From: Chlorocebus sabaeus | Taxonomy: Eukaryota > Chordata > Mammalia > Primates > Cercopithecidae | Assembly: GCF_047675955.1 (NCBI RefSeq) | Contig: NC_132930.1 | Location: 48,175,832-48,239,831, forward strand | Length of the DNA: 64,000 nucleotides | Direction of reading: 5' to 3' | Shown here: piece after piece, positions 44,600 to 55,874 of the stretch | Layout: the number at the start of each line of letters is the position of its first letter | How positions within the stretch are numbered: the first letter of the stretch is position 1 | The notes under the pieces: model-generated | Told to the model about the DNA's origin: nothing | The model's database searches: none | Seen by the model: the letters and a program-made list of their open reading frames with translations, nothing else | Translations under genes and position numbers: made by a program

Positions 44600-44685
44600 G
44601 GAGGCATCCAAACTCTATGCATTGTCTTTGCACTACTCTGTAAATCTAAAATTATTCAGAAGGGAAAGTTAAAAATCACTCTGGC
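44600..44685 (+). repeat. Possible 3' tail of an ancient transposon
   Basis: CATTGTCTTTGCACTACTCTG followed by TAAATCTAAAATTATTCAG and AAGTTAAAAATC resembles a 3' tail of old mammalian repeats, and the string at 16370-16450. Confidence 0.35.
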
Positions 44686-44699
44686 TCTGGTGTGCAGTG

Positions 44700-45215
44700 T
44701 GGCTGCTGGGAAGGGGGTGAAGAGCTGGGGATGAGGGAGAAGCTGGGATGAGGGAGGAGCTGAGGGCGAGGGAGGAGCTGGGATGAGGGAGGAGCTGAGG
44801 GTGAGGGGGAGCTGAGGATGGCCAGAGCTGGGAGGGAGAAGCTGGGGATGAGGAGGAACTGCAGTGAGGGAGAAGCTGGGAAATGGGGAGGAGCTGAAAT
44901 GAGGGAGCAGCTGGGATATGGGAGGATCTGGGAATAGGAAGGAGTTGGAAATGAGGGAGATGCTGGGATGAGGGAGAAGCTGGGGATTGGAGAGGATCTG
45001 GGGAAAAGTGAGGACCTGAGGGAGGAGCTGGGGATGAGGGAGTGGCTAGAATGAGGGAGGAGCTGGGAAAAAGGAGGAACTGGGATGAGGGAGGAGCTGG
45101 GGAAAAAGAGGAGCTGGGATGAGAGAGAAGCCAGGAAGCGGGAGGAGCTGGGAATGGAGAAGGATCTAAAATGAAGGAAGAGTTGGGATGAGGGAGAAGC
45201 TGAAGGGGCGGGAGG
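44700..45215. repeat. Degenerate purine-rich minisatellite, about 18-bp unit
   Basis: Units of GGGATGAGGGAGGAGCT(G) with many variants (GGGAAAAAGGAGGAACT, GGAATGGAGAAGGATCT, GAAATGAGGGAGCAGCT). About 28 units, all diverged. An open frame of 437 codons runs antisense through this array and the next one and reads as Ser/Pro/Leu-rich then Thr/His-rich repeats; it is an artefact. Confidence 0.93.
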
Positions 45216-45244
45216 TGTGGAGAGATATTTTAGAGGTGGGAGGC

Positions 45245-45598
45245 TGTGTGTGTGTGTGTTTGAATGTGTGAGGGTGGATATGTGAATGTGAGTCAATGTG
45301 TGTGAATGTGGGTGTAAATGTGAATGTGTGTGAATGAATGTGAGTGAATGTGAGAACAAATGTGAAAGTGAATTGCGTGAATGTGTGTGTGAATGTGGGT
45401 GTAAATGCGAATGTGTGTGAATGAATGTGAGTGAATGTGAGAACGAATGTGTGTGAAAGTGAATTATGTGAATGTGGGTGTGTGAATGTGAATGAATGTG
45501 TGAATGTGAGTGAATGAATATGTGTGTGTATGAGTGTGCAAGTGAATGTATGTGAATGTGTGTGTACATGTGTGTGTGTGTGAGAGCAGTTTTGCGAC
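45245..45598. repeat. (TGTGAA/TG)n degenerate microsatellite
   Basis: TGTGTGTGTG then repeated GTGAATGTGWGTGAATG-type units for about 350 bp, with TGAATGAATGTGAGTG variants. Confidence 0.95.
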
Positions 45599-45599
45599 T

Positions 45600-45864
45600 G
45601 GACAGTGTGTGCATGTGTGCATAGGATGTTCTGTATGCGTGTGCAGGGTCCTCCACCTGCCTCCACAGTAGGGTATGTGTGTGTGTGTGTCTGGACAGTG
45701 TGTACATGTGAGCATAGGATGTTCTGTGTGGGTGTGCAGGGCCCTCCACCTGCCTCCACAGTGGGGAGTGTGTGTGTGTGTGTGTCTGGACGGTGCGTGC
45801 ATGTGAGCATAGGATGTTCGGTGTGACTGCGTGTGCAGGCGCCTCACCTGCCTCCACAGTGGCT
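45600..45864. repeat. 94-bp tandem repeat, three copies with internal TG tract
   Basis: Units begin GGACAGTGTGTGCATGTG at 45600, GGACAGTGTGTACATGTG at 45693 and GGACGGTGCGTGCATGTG at 45788. Each contains AGCATAGGATGTTC (or GCATAGG) and CCACCTGCCTCCACAGT. The first two end in a (TG)n run. Confidence 0.95.
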
Positions 45865-46204
45865 TGGCCACACCCTTTCACAGCTGGGGGAGCTGCAGGG
45901 CAGGAGTCAGGATTGGTGGTGTCATCTGCCTGTCCGCTGAGCCCCTCCCACCCTCCTGCTCCCACCAACACCCACCTGGCTTCTGCCACAGGTGACTCTT
46001 TGTGATTTTTGGGCCTGCAGCCCCCTTCCCCCCACTAAGCCATGGATGTCCCCGGCTGTCCCCACAGGAGTGTGGTGAGGGTCTGCGGGTCTACACGGAG
46101 CCCTAGCTGGGGCGCCTGCCTTGGATACTGGGTGGGGGTTCCGTGCCTCCTGCAGGCCCCCCCAACCTCTCCCTTATCGGAGCTGCTGAGTGCTCCAGAC
46201 TCCC
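45865..46204. other. GC-rich unique DNA
   Basis: No gene or repeat recognised. Confidence 0.5.
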
Positions 46205-46485
46205 CCACCCACCACCCTTAATAGAAACCCATAAATATCTCTACTTGCTAATTTAAAAAGAGACCGGCTGTTTATGAGCACCCCAAGAATGACATTTATG
46301 GGCCTGAAGGTAAGTGATTATTGACAGTAGACAAAGGCCCGGAGCGGAGGAGCCGGCCCATTCACTCGAGGAGATAAGGCGAGTGTTTCGCTTTCTCATG
46401 CTAATTTCAAACCTGAACTGTACACATTAGAGCAGGGAGGACTTCCCTTTCTTTTCATCTTAAATGTCACTACAAAGCGCTGGGA
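46205..46485. promoter_or_regulatory. Strong candidate conserved noncoding element
   Basis: AT-rich island with CCTTAATAGAAACCCATAA, GCTAATTTAAAAAGAGACC, GAATGACATTTATGGGCC, AAGTGATTATTGACAGTAG (TGATTxxTGACAG, a PBX/MEIS-type arrangement), CATGCTAATTTCAAACC and CATTAGAGCAGG. No repeat. The GGTAAGTGATT string looks like a splice donor, but no exon can be supported. Confidence 0.55.
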
Positions 46486-48244
46486 TCCCAGGAAAGAGAC
46501 GCCTGGCCCGGACGACGCTCCCCTGCTGGGGGCGCAGGGGTGTCGCTGTGGCTGCCGGGCGGTGGTGGTGGGGCTGGGATGGGGGACCGGGCTGAGAACT
46601 CAGGGTGTGGGAGGCGCCAGGGTGCGGGGGTCTTGTCTCCTCCAGGTGTCACAGCGCCTGACCCCACAACTCAGCTCCCAGGCAGAGCGGCCAGGGACCC
46701 ACCGTCTTCCCATCTCACCAGGCCTCAGCCCACTGAGTACTTAAGAGAAAAGCGGTATTCAATGTGTGTGTTTCTGTGCCTGTTTATTCCATGTGTGTTG
46801 GAAGCTGCTGCAGGCACACTTGTTCCAGGGCAAGGAAAATGGGGGTGGCTGCTGCCCAGAGAAAGGCGGGGCAGCCCAGAGAGCAGCTTTCCACCTCCTT
46901 GCACAATGCACCCCTTACAATCTCCCTTCCCCGTCCAGGGTCAGGGCTCCAAGAGGAGCAGGAGGTCACCCCCAAGCGCCTTGCTGAGGAGGCCCTTCCG
47001 CCTCATGGGGCCGTGGCAATGAAGAGCACACTTGGACCCAAAGGACAGAGCACTCAGGGCGGCGAGCACAAGGCCTCGATTCCAGGGACACCTTCCTCCT
47101 GCCAGCGCCAGGACCTGGAGATGTTCTCGCCCTGGCAGCACCGGCACCTGGCACCAGGTCTGGTTCACCTGCCGAACCCAGCCTAGGTGAGGTCCTGCCT
47201 GGCTGGAGTCAGGGCTGGGAAGGCGGAAGAACAGCAGGTGATTCTCCCGGGGCAGCCTGGAGGAAACGCGTGGGCTCCAGTGAGGCTCAGCCTCGGCCTC
47301 CGCTTCCAGCCCTGCACCCACAGCTGCAGACACCGTGCTTGGGCAGGACTGCTGGGCTGGGGTCTGCCAGACCCTCAGTGAGGCAGCCAGCATCCCCCAC
47401 TTTACCTGGGAACTGGGGATGAGGGTCAGAGTCTGCCCCCATGGCCCTACCCACACTCCTAACCCTTGGAAACCTCTGCTGCACACCTGTGACCTGTGGT
47501 GGGTTGGGCACTGCCCTCACCCTGTAGCCTTCATGGCTCCCACGCCCCCACCTACAGTGTCCCGAGCGCAGAAGGGAGTCCCCAGATGCACAAACACAGG
47601 TTCCAACTCGCAGCCTCGCCCACCGAGGCCTCACTGCACATCGTGGAGGTTGGGGCAGCCTCTTCACCCCCACAGGCCCCTCCCCTGCTAGTCTGGCCTT
47701 AAGCGGCTCCTCCAAGCCCCTCAAAGGCCCAGGAGGCCGGCAGGTCTGGTCCCAGCGGCCTCCCCAGCCCCCTTGACCTCCTTAGCTGGGCTGAGGCTGC
47801 CTGTACCCACCTGGGTGCCCTCTCCGTCTCCTGCCTCACAGGCTTGCTGGGTCCGTTCAGATTTGCCATGAGGGCTGTGCTGTTTTGTGGCCTGGAACGG
47901 ACGGGGCGTCCAGGAGGAACTGCACTCGGGGAACTAGGGTTGGAGAAGCCTCTGAGGAGAGAGGATGGGGCCGTCATTTGGGGACCACTGCTGCTGATGC
48001 AGGGGTGCAGACGGGCCGTGAACCGCCAGGCCCTGACCTGGTTCTGGGCGTGCACTGGGGGAGCTGTGGAGCCGAGCAGTGTGAGAGGGAGGGAGGTCCC
48101 TGAAAGCCTCACTGTCCTCACCTGGCACACGCGGATGGTGTCAGAGCCAACCTGTGTGGATGGATAAGCTACCTCGTGGGGGTGCCAGATGAGGACCCAG
48201 CTGCTCTGCTGCCAGGCGCAGGGCTCTGGCCTTCACTGCACAGC

Positions 48245-48352
48245 TGGCACCAAATCCAGTGCCAGGCACATGGAGGGTGCTCAGTCCACCCTGGCCAGGC
48301 CGCTTCCTTTGTCCCTTCTGGATCCCTGTGTTTGTTGAGTGGCTGAATGACC
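48245..48352 (+). mobile_element. L2/MIR-like 3' fragment
   Basis: CCAGTGCCAGGCACATGGAGG followed by GTGCTCAGTC and TGTTTGTTGAGTGGCTGAATG matches the GCCTGGCACATAGTAGGTGCTCAATAAATG...GTTGAATGAATG type of ending. Interrupted and diverged. Confidence 0.6.
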
Positions 48353-49989
48353 CACTCTGTGTGATGTCTGAGGACTGAGCCACCCCTTCCGCTAAACACT
48401 CTATCCGCACACTTCCAGGCATGAGTAAGGAATTCTGCGCCCTTGCACCCTCTTCCTACACAGGGACCCCCCAACAGGTGTCCAGAACCCAAAGTTCTGT
48501 GGCCTAAGGAACCCCGCTAGATAAGTCACAAGGTCAATATCCCCGCCTCTCAGTGTCAGCAGCCCCTGGAGTGGGGTTGTGAGCACCAGGCAGATCTGCT
48601 GAGGATCTGAGTGGATTCCTCAGCCAGGTGCATCTGAGGGCATCTGCCAACTGCAAGCCAGCCATGCGCCCCCTACGCGGGTGTCTTAGAGGCAGCGTGA
48701 GCCCCAGACAGCGCTCCGGAGCTGGGCTGTGTCCAGGGTTCTGCCTTCCCCATGGCATCTTCCCTGCAACTTCATTTCTGCCCCAAAGTCTCCCCAAGAA
48801 AAGCGTGTGACTAATGCCATTGCGTTGCTGTGTGAAGCCGGGGGTCTGGGGGGCCTCGCGACTCAGCTCCACAAAGGGCTCCTACCTCGTTCTGCTGCTG
48901 CCCCACTTTTCCTCCCCCACAGGCAAGGACAGGGCAGGAGGGGACGCCCTGCACGAGAGGAGATGCTCAGTGCTGCCATCCTAGCCCTGCCGCTGGTCCT
49001 GGCCTTGTTCTCCTCGAACAACAGGCCCAGCCTCTCTTCATGGGCCTTTTCCTGCCTTTGCCCACACACCCCTGGGATCCAGGGTCATCTGAGTCAAAAG
49101 GCCTTCGAGGTCATCCAAGGTCATCCAGGTCCTCCTGGACCATGGCACCCCAAACTCCCCTCAGCTCCCCAGAGGGCTGCCCAGCTTCTGAGAAACACAA
49201 GGGAGAGGCCCCCGCAGCCGGCTCCACATCCTGCAGAGTCAGAGCCAGAGGCCGGAGAGGCCAGGCAGGCTGTGGGGAGCTGGGCCTTGCCCTGTGCCCT
49301 GCAGGCTCCCGGGGACACACCGCCCTTGGCTCCTACAGACCCACGGCCACACAGGAGCCCCAGGACCAACCGGCTCAGCCTACCCGAGACCTCGAAGGTC
49401 GGGCAGCAGCTTGCCGGGCCTATGCCGGGAGGGTCTGCCCGGGGCTGCTGTCCACGTTCCAGCTGTGTGGCGCAGCCCACAGCCCCCATGGGGCTCCCGA
49501 GAAAGCCTGCCCTGGTGGCTGCCGCGGCCCTCCCAGCCTCTGGAGGACCCCAGGGCCTGGCGTTTCTAATGCCCCTCAGAGCTGGTGCGCGTGGGCGTTC
49601 TCAGGCAGCTGGAAAATTGAAGGGCTCGCTGGGGCGCCCTGGGAAGTGTGTGGCCGCTCCCTTCTCTTTCGTCCATTTCCCCTCAAACAACTTCCCGGGA
49701 AATGGACGCGGATGCCTCTGACAGTGGATGATGGATGGTGCCGCACAGCTTGCCCGGGAGAGCGCCATGGGGCTGCGGGTGGGAGGCGGTGCGGGTGGGG
49801 TGGGCCGGCCGCCCCAGGCTGTCTGTGGGCTGCGTGGGAGAGGGTGCAGATGGGATGGGGGCGCTGCTGGAGGAAGGACCCGCAGAATGAGCTGTGCAGT
49901 CACGGGGAGTGGGCCCTCCGGACACTTGCTGTGGGGAGACTCCTGGCTGGCTTGGACCCTGCCCCGTTCTCCAGCCGGAGACCCAGCCC

Positions 49990-50045
49990 GCTCATCATCT
50001 CACCAGGCATCGGCTTCCTCATCTGTAAAATGGGCCTGTGCTCGC
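49990..50045 (-). mobile_element. MIR fragment
   Basis: GCTTCCTCATCTGTAAAATG preserves the antisense MIR core. Flanks are too diverged to extend. Confidence 0.6.
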
Positions 50046-50244
50046 CCTGCCCCGTGGCGGCGTGAGCTCCAGGAGGTGCTGCTGAGCCAGGGCCTGGTGC
50101 ACGGAAGGCAGCTCCGCGGGGGCTGCGCTGGTCACTGGGAGGCCTCAGGGTGTGCGGGCCGGCCCGCTCCGGCTGGGAGACTTCCACCTTAAGGTGTGAG
50201 GAGCCCTCTGTGGCCCAGCTCCCCTCCGCCCCCGCCGCCCTGGT

Positions 50245-50410
50245 GACAAATACTAATGTCTAAATCAGCAGCCGCAGGCCGCCGCCTGCCGTGTTCTTTG
50301 CTGAAATGTCACCTGTTCCTATCTAACGATTTGCATAATGCAAACCTTCTCACTCGTAAAATACAGATTAAGAGGGGAAGCCAGAGTCATTCTGGAACCA
50401 GGGAGCCATT
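50245..50410. promoter_or_regulatory. Candidate conserved noncoding element with paired octamer half-sites
   Basis: GACAAATACTAATGTCTAAATC, TTTGCTGAAATGTCACC and CTATCTAACGATTTGCATAA lie in about 165 bp. At 50329-50344 ATTTGCATAATGCAAA places an octamer-type ATTTGCAT against an inverted ATGCAAA, a POU-factor-like dimer site. GC-rich on both sides, no repeat. Confidence 0.5.
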
Positions 50411-51644
50411 TCAAAGGGAACGAGGAGGGAGGCCTGGGAGGCGCGGTGCTCTTAACCCCGTCCCTGCCGGCCCTGCCTGCCCCTCCACAGCTGGTCTGGC
50501 CCAACACACTGGGGCTGAGCTGGGGTGGAGGTTGACCCTGTGATGCTGGGCAGGTCCAAGATGTGGGTAGGGGAGGGATGCTGCCCAGCCCTTCCCCTGA
50601 CCACACGTGTGTCCCCCATCTCCCTGCACCTTCCACCCATGTATGGAGGGGAGGCTGGAGGGGCCGGGGTCCCTGGGCTGGGACTATTCCTGGTAGGTGG
50701 TTGGGGGCCTTTGGGGCTGTCCTGGCCCCAGGTGTTTTAAAGATTTGGCCTCAGGCTGAGGAGGGACTCCGAGCCCAAGTCATGATTAGGGGTTTCTCCA
50801 ACCCCCCAAATCTGACTGGGTGTGTGGCCTCAGAAAAGGGGGAGCAGGTGCTGGAGAGGAGATCCCAGGACTCTGCTGGGCACAGGGGGCGTGGCCAGGG
50901 CCACCCCTTCAGCCTGGGTTGTGGGGCCGTGGCCAACTTCTGGGCCGGAGGAGGGGGCAGAGGGTCCTGAAGGTCCCCGGGCGCTGTCTGTGGTGGGGGA
51001 TGGCGGGGGACAGGGGTGCTGCCAGGGGTGGGAGGGGAGCTCAGAGGATGGGGTCTCTTCCGGCAGGAGGTGAGGCTGCTGCCCGCCCTGCGAATCGAGG
51101 GGTGGGTGGGCCTCACGCAGCTCCAGGTCCTTCATGCTGCAAGGCCAGCGCCCACTCGCCCGTCCTGGTCCTGAACCTTCTCCCCTCCCTCTCCCTCCAC
51201 TGGTCTGCCCTCCACTGGTCCCGGGTACCACCAGCCCTGCCCCTCCAGCTGCCCTGGGAGGGGCTGGGCTCTGGCAGGGTTCTGGGGAAAGGCGCTGCAC
51301 ACATCTGCAGGTCTGAGCCCTGCGGGATGGGATGCCGTGAAGCCTGGGACTGCAGCAGACTGAAGGTGGACCCAGAGTGGCACCAAGGACAGGGAGGCCC
51401 CGATGTCTAAAGGGTCAGGAGGAGAGGCCAGAGCCGAGGCTGCAGCAGATGTGGAAGGGCAGTGGGTGCCTGACCTGATGGGGGTGGGGGAACCCCCGGT
51501 CCAGCCCCTGCTCCAGGAGGGTCACAAGGGAGGGGCTGACTTACAGGCTTTCCCTGAGGAGAAGAGAGATCTGAGCCTGGACCTCCCCTAGAGCCCCCCT
51601 CTGTAACTCCACTCACAGGGAGCCCTGCTCACCTGGAGCTACAC
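50411..51644. other. GC-rich unique DNA, no gene seen
   Basis: No recognisable repeat or exon. Frames open on both strands. Confidence 0.5.
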
Positions 51645-51825
51645 CCTACCTGTGACTCCCCCCAAAACCACACCCACTGAAGCCGCACCCACCTGGAGCC
51701 CCCGCTCCACCCGGAATCACAACCACCTAGAACCACACCCACCTGTGACTCCACCCACACCCCCGCCCACCTGGGGCCCCGCCCACCTGGGGCCCCGCCC
51801 CACCCAGAGTCCCGCCCGCCGGGAA
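51645..51825. repeat. Degenerate CACCCACCTGG-type minisatellite
   Basis: Repeated ACCCACCTGGAGCC, CACCCACCTGTGACTCC and CGCCCACCTGGGGCC units of about 18-20 bp; the last two are nearly identical. Confidence 0.8.
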
Positions 51826-52784
51826 TGCTGCATCTGGAGCCTTGCCCCTCTGCCTGCCCTGCCTGCAGCTTTCCTCTGATCATGGTCCTGGGGAGTCTGG
51901 ATTTACCAGCTCCCAGCATTCATCTACACTTTCCCTCACCTCTCCCGGGAGAATGGACGCCTGGCGGCCTTCCCTGCTGCTCCCAGGCGCCGTGGCATTC
52001 TCATCTTCGCGTTGGCAGCGCTGCGGCTTTAGCGGTGGCTCTGCGGGCCTGCTTGGTGCCGCGTCCATATCAGCTCGGGAAGCGCTGGCAGCCCTGTGGT
52101 TGGTGCCACCCTCTTCTTGGCAGGCTCCAGCACAGACGGCATCTGTGTCTGATGCCCACGAGACACAATCCGGACTACCCCTGGGCTCCGCAGAGCCTCC
52201 CCCTCTGCAGGTGGGGCTCCTGCCTCCCCCCTGGGGACGAAGGGGGTCACTGTCCTGGATCTGAGGTCCTTCCCAGGGCCGTGGGACCTCAGGCTGTCCC
52301 AGCACCTCCACGGCAGTCCCTAGGGACAGGTGGAGGAGGCTGGTGTGCACACACGTGACCCAGTGTGCTGGCTTCTCTGTACTTGGAGAGCCCAGTTCTG
52401 CCCCTCCGCTGGATGCTCTCTGTGGGCAGCAGGTGAACCGTCTGTCCCCATGGGGCACCTGCGGGCCACACTGTCGCTCTGCCTGGGCCTGTGGACATCC
52501 TGAAGCTGGCTTCAGCAGTCTCACTGGACACCAAAAACAACATTCCTAAACCTGGGTTCAGGAATGTCTAGCCATGGGGTGATTAGGCTGAGCCACAGCC
52601 AACCTGCCTGCAAGGGCTTGATTTATGGCCAAGAGACTGAGAGGGCCCCCTGCAGGGTCTTCACCCCACAAGGCCAGGGCCAGGCCTGGGACCCCAGGAT
52701 CCCACCCACATAGAGGGTGTCTGTCCCCTCCAGGGGCAACCTCACCTGTGTGGGCATGTCCCCACCTGGAGGGGATGCTAAACC

Positions 52785-52855
52785 TTGCTAAACCTTGGGG
52801 CAAGTCTGAGGCCCCAAATGACGCCCCCCACCCCCATTTCTGGCCCAGCTGAGCA
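52785..52855. repeat. Copy A of a dispersed local duplication (about 70 bp)
   Basis: CTTGCTAAACCTTGGGGCAA then GTCTGAGGCCCCAAATGACG, CCCCCATTTCTGGCCCAGCT. It also has an internal doubling of GCTAAACCTT. The partner is at 53715-53792. Confidence 0.7.
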
Positions 52856-53714
52856 ATGACCCAGTCTGGCTCTGAGCTGATGGCTCTGAGAGACCCCTGA
52901 GGAGCAGGGCTGTTGAGTGGTTTCACGCCTGGAGCTGCTGTCACTGACTGCCCTGACCTCTCTCGAGGCTGACTGGCCGTGGGGTTTTCCAGTCTGAGCT
53001 TGCAGGGGAGTGGCCTTGGGGGTGGGCGGAGGTGAGGATGAGGGAAAGGCTGTGAGCAGCCGGGTGGGGCTGGGCCCCTCACTGCTCGTCCGTCTGTCAT
53101 TCACCCGCCTTGCCAGAGGGGCCCAGCCTTGGCAAGGTCAGGGTCCTGCCTACCAAGAGCAGATGTTCTGGGGACTCTGACCTGCAACCAGATGGCTGCC
53201 GAGAGGCCCCCAACACGGAGGCCCAGAGAACAGCCAAGGATGGCCCCACGTGGGACCCAGGGAGCAAGGCCCAGGGTCCCCAGGACTAGGAGGCCTTGGA
53301 CAGGGCTTGGCCCCACAGCTGGGGAAGATGACGCTGGCTCAGCTCCGAGAGGGATGCCAGGTGCAGGAGGTGTAGAGCTGGGCTGCCGAGGGCTCTGCAT
53401 CAGCAAGCAGGCCTGGCGTGCTGGGGAGCTGAGGGGCAGGGGGAGCGCCTTTGAGGGCCCCCAGCCCAGCTGGCTGCATCTGCAGTCTCCCTCGTCCTGC
53501 CCTCACTCCGGCCTCTTCAGACCACTGACCCCACAGGGACCCTCCTCAGCCATCAGCAAAGACAGGCTGGTCCCGCTCCTTTAAGCACCTTGCCCTGACC
53601 TGCACTCCCTGTCCACCTCCCTACCACCCCAGCCCACCCCCGTCCCGCGGAGGGGCAGCCTCCACGGCCCTCCCACACCTACACCAAGGGGGCTCCTGTC
53701 TGGTCACCATGGCG

Positions 53715-53792
53715 ATCTTGCTAAACCTCGGGGGCAAGTCTCAGACCCCAAATTACGCCCCCATCCACAACATTACCTGGCCCAGCTGACGT
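53715..53792. repeat. Copy B of the dispersed local duplication
   Basis: CTTGCTAAACCTCGGGGGCA then AGTCTCAGACCCCAAATTACG and CATTACCTGGCCCAGCTGA align with copy A, about 930 bp away in the same orientation, with substitutions and small indels. Confidence 0.7.
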
Positions 53793-54371
53793 CTCCCTCC
53801 TCCTGCAGACACCCTACAGCTCCCATAGCTCTGCCTTCCCATCAGCCATCTCCTCACAGCTTCCTCCGGGTCCCGTCCCTGCTCCTCTTGTGCCGTTCCC
53901 ACACACCACACCTGTCCCACCGCCCTCTCCGCCTTTTCATGGTTGCTGCCTGAGGCCACATCGCCTGTGGGGTCCTGCCCCTCCTCTGCTCAGATCCCCA
54001 CTGGCTCCCCTGTGCCCCAGAAGCCTGCTGACCCTCAGGTGTGCACCTGTTCCCCTTCAACCATTCTACTTTGTGTCCCTGGGTCCCACAAGCAACCGGT
54101 TAGCCTTCCAGCCTTCGCTCCAGTGCCCAGGGCAGTGCGGGGCACAGGTGGGTGCCCTTAAGCCTAGTGCAGTGACCAGGGGCACCCCAGGGTTGGGGCC
54201 GCCGGGACCATCCTCTCTGGGGCTAAGTCACCCCAAGTTCTGGGCCTGGATGTGCTGGGTGCTGGGGAGAGTGGGGGCAGAGGGTGCCACATGGGTCACT
54301 CCTGCCTCCACCGTAGGGGTGGGGTGCAACCCTGAGGGTGGCCGGGAGGCGGACATGCGGAAGAGCCAGGC

Positions 54372-54450
54372 CTCCAGCTGCTGATAAAGCTTCATTAATG
54401 GCCTCTTGCTAATGAGAAAGCCGGGCTGATTATGACAAATTGAAGGGGGC
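54372..54450. promoter_or_regulatory. Short candidate conserved noncoding element
   Basis: CTGATAAAGCTTCATTAATGGC, TTGCTAATGAGAAAGCC and GCTGATTATGACAAATTG pack three ATTA cores into about 70 bp, isolated in GC-rich sequence. Confidence 0.4.
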
Positions 54451-55619
54451 AGGGGCTAAGTGGAGACACCAGAGACACCCTGGGGCAGGGGTGGGGTTGG
54501 AAGGGTGGGCAGGGTGGAACGGAGAGGTGGTTCCCAGGCCCCTTGCTCCTCCAGTGCCCCCACACTGGCCCTTCACCTGCCCCTGCCCAAATCCCCACCC
54601 GCCTCACCTCCATGCCCAGCTCTCCAAAGTGCATGAGGCCTGTGCAGCAATGGGTGGGGGTCCCTAGGGGTGACTAAGTGAACTGTTTCAGGCTTTTCTG
54701 GGCAGGACAGGAGGAAGGGCAGTCCTTAGCTTGAGGCTGGAATGGGGGTACAGGGCTTGGATGGAGACTCAGGGGCCCCTAGGGCTGCAGGGAGGACTGG
54801 CCAGGCACGTGAGGAGTTGCCCAGAGACCCCGGGCCCAGCTATGGGGTTGTCAAGGACACCTTGAACCACCCTAGCAGAGACGGCTAGGCCAAGGCTGGG
54901 GCAGGGACCATGTGGAAAACACCCACCCCGTGGGGAGCTGGCCCTGTGGTCTCTGGCTTGGGTAGGGAGGCACAAGCTCTGTGCCTCGGTTCCCCAAGAG
55001 TACCCCAGAGAAGAGGCCCATTTCCTCCTCTCCTTCAGTCCAGGAGGTGTCTGGCTTGGGAGACACACAGTCCTGGGTCTGCGGCTCAGGTGCCCCGGTC
55101 TCTCTAGGTCCTCGTCCCCATATCCAGGACCTCAGGTGCGGGGTCTGCTTTCTCTGGGAAGCACCCCTAGCTGGGACAGAGGCAGCTGTCTGGGCTTCTT
55201 TTTGTCCATCTGCCTGCCTGTTTCAAGCCTCACTGCACACCAGACTGTCCCAAGAGCTGGGCGAAGCAGGCAGAGAAGATCCTGCTTTCAACATCCAGGC
55301 CGCAGCCCTGCCCACCCTCACGGGCCACCCTTCCTCTGCTCGGCCCTCCTCCCAGCAGCCCCTTCCAGGCCACTGCCTATTAGACCTGGGGACCCACAGT
55401 GCCGTGTCCAGCAGCAGCCCTGGATGTCCTGACACCTCCCTTCCCAACGCCCATCCCCAGTCAGCTTCTGGAACCTTCTCTCCAGGTTCCCTTCCTGACC
55501 ACTGGGGTCCTGCCAGCTCTGCCTGCCCATGGGTGCTCTTGCCCAGCCCACACCAGCCCTGGGCTGGACAGCAGGCAGGAGCCCCAGGATTTGAGGCACC
55601 ACAGGCCCCATGCAGCTGG
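54451..55619. other. GC-rich unique DNA, no gene seen
   Basis: Open frames up to about 250 codons, low-complexity composition, nothing recognised. Confidence 0.5.
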
Positions 55620-55750
55620 CCTCCTACGACGCTGGGGTGTTATTTAGAGGGTTTGGGGCGAGACGAGAACAGCCTAATGGGGCTGACCATGTGGAACGAC
55701 GTCTTATCTGGGCCTGCGCCGGCCATCCATTACCGCTAATTACACCGGCC
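55620..55750. promoter_or_regulatory. Candidate conserved noncoding element (left part)
   Basis: GGTGTTATTTAGAGGG, CAGCCTAATGGGGC, ACGACGTCTTATCTGGG and CATCCATTACCGCTAATTAC, with CpGs kept. A GC-rich linker separates it from the larger element at 55875. Confidence 0.45.
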
Positions 55751-55874
55751 TCGTGCCTCGGCCGCTCTCGGCCAGGTGGGCCACCCTGTCCTCATTGTCC
55801 TCTTCCAGGGACGGCCCCGCGGCTTGCGGGAAGGGCCTGGGGTCTCCCTATCGTCCTGGAGCAGCAGCCCCACG

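Larger units (their letters stand above)
46486..50240. other. GC-rich unique DNA with long chance frames, no gene supported
   Basis: About 3.75 kb. Two overlapping plus-strand frames of about 330 and 341 codons (48729-49721 and 49040-50065) stand out, but they use different phases of the same DNA, are Pro/Gly/Ser/Arg-rich, and have open antisense partners. No domain is recognised. Small L2 and MIR pieces are listed separately. Confidence 0.45.
51826..54370. other. GC-rich unique DNA, no gene supported
   Basis: About 2.5 kb without a recognisable gene. It contains a diverged local duplication, listed separately. Confidence 0.5.

Noticed and set aside
44676..45989. 437-codon antisense frame, the longest on the minus strand
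   Set aside because: It runs through three different tandem arrays and switches composition exactly at their borders.
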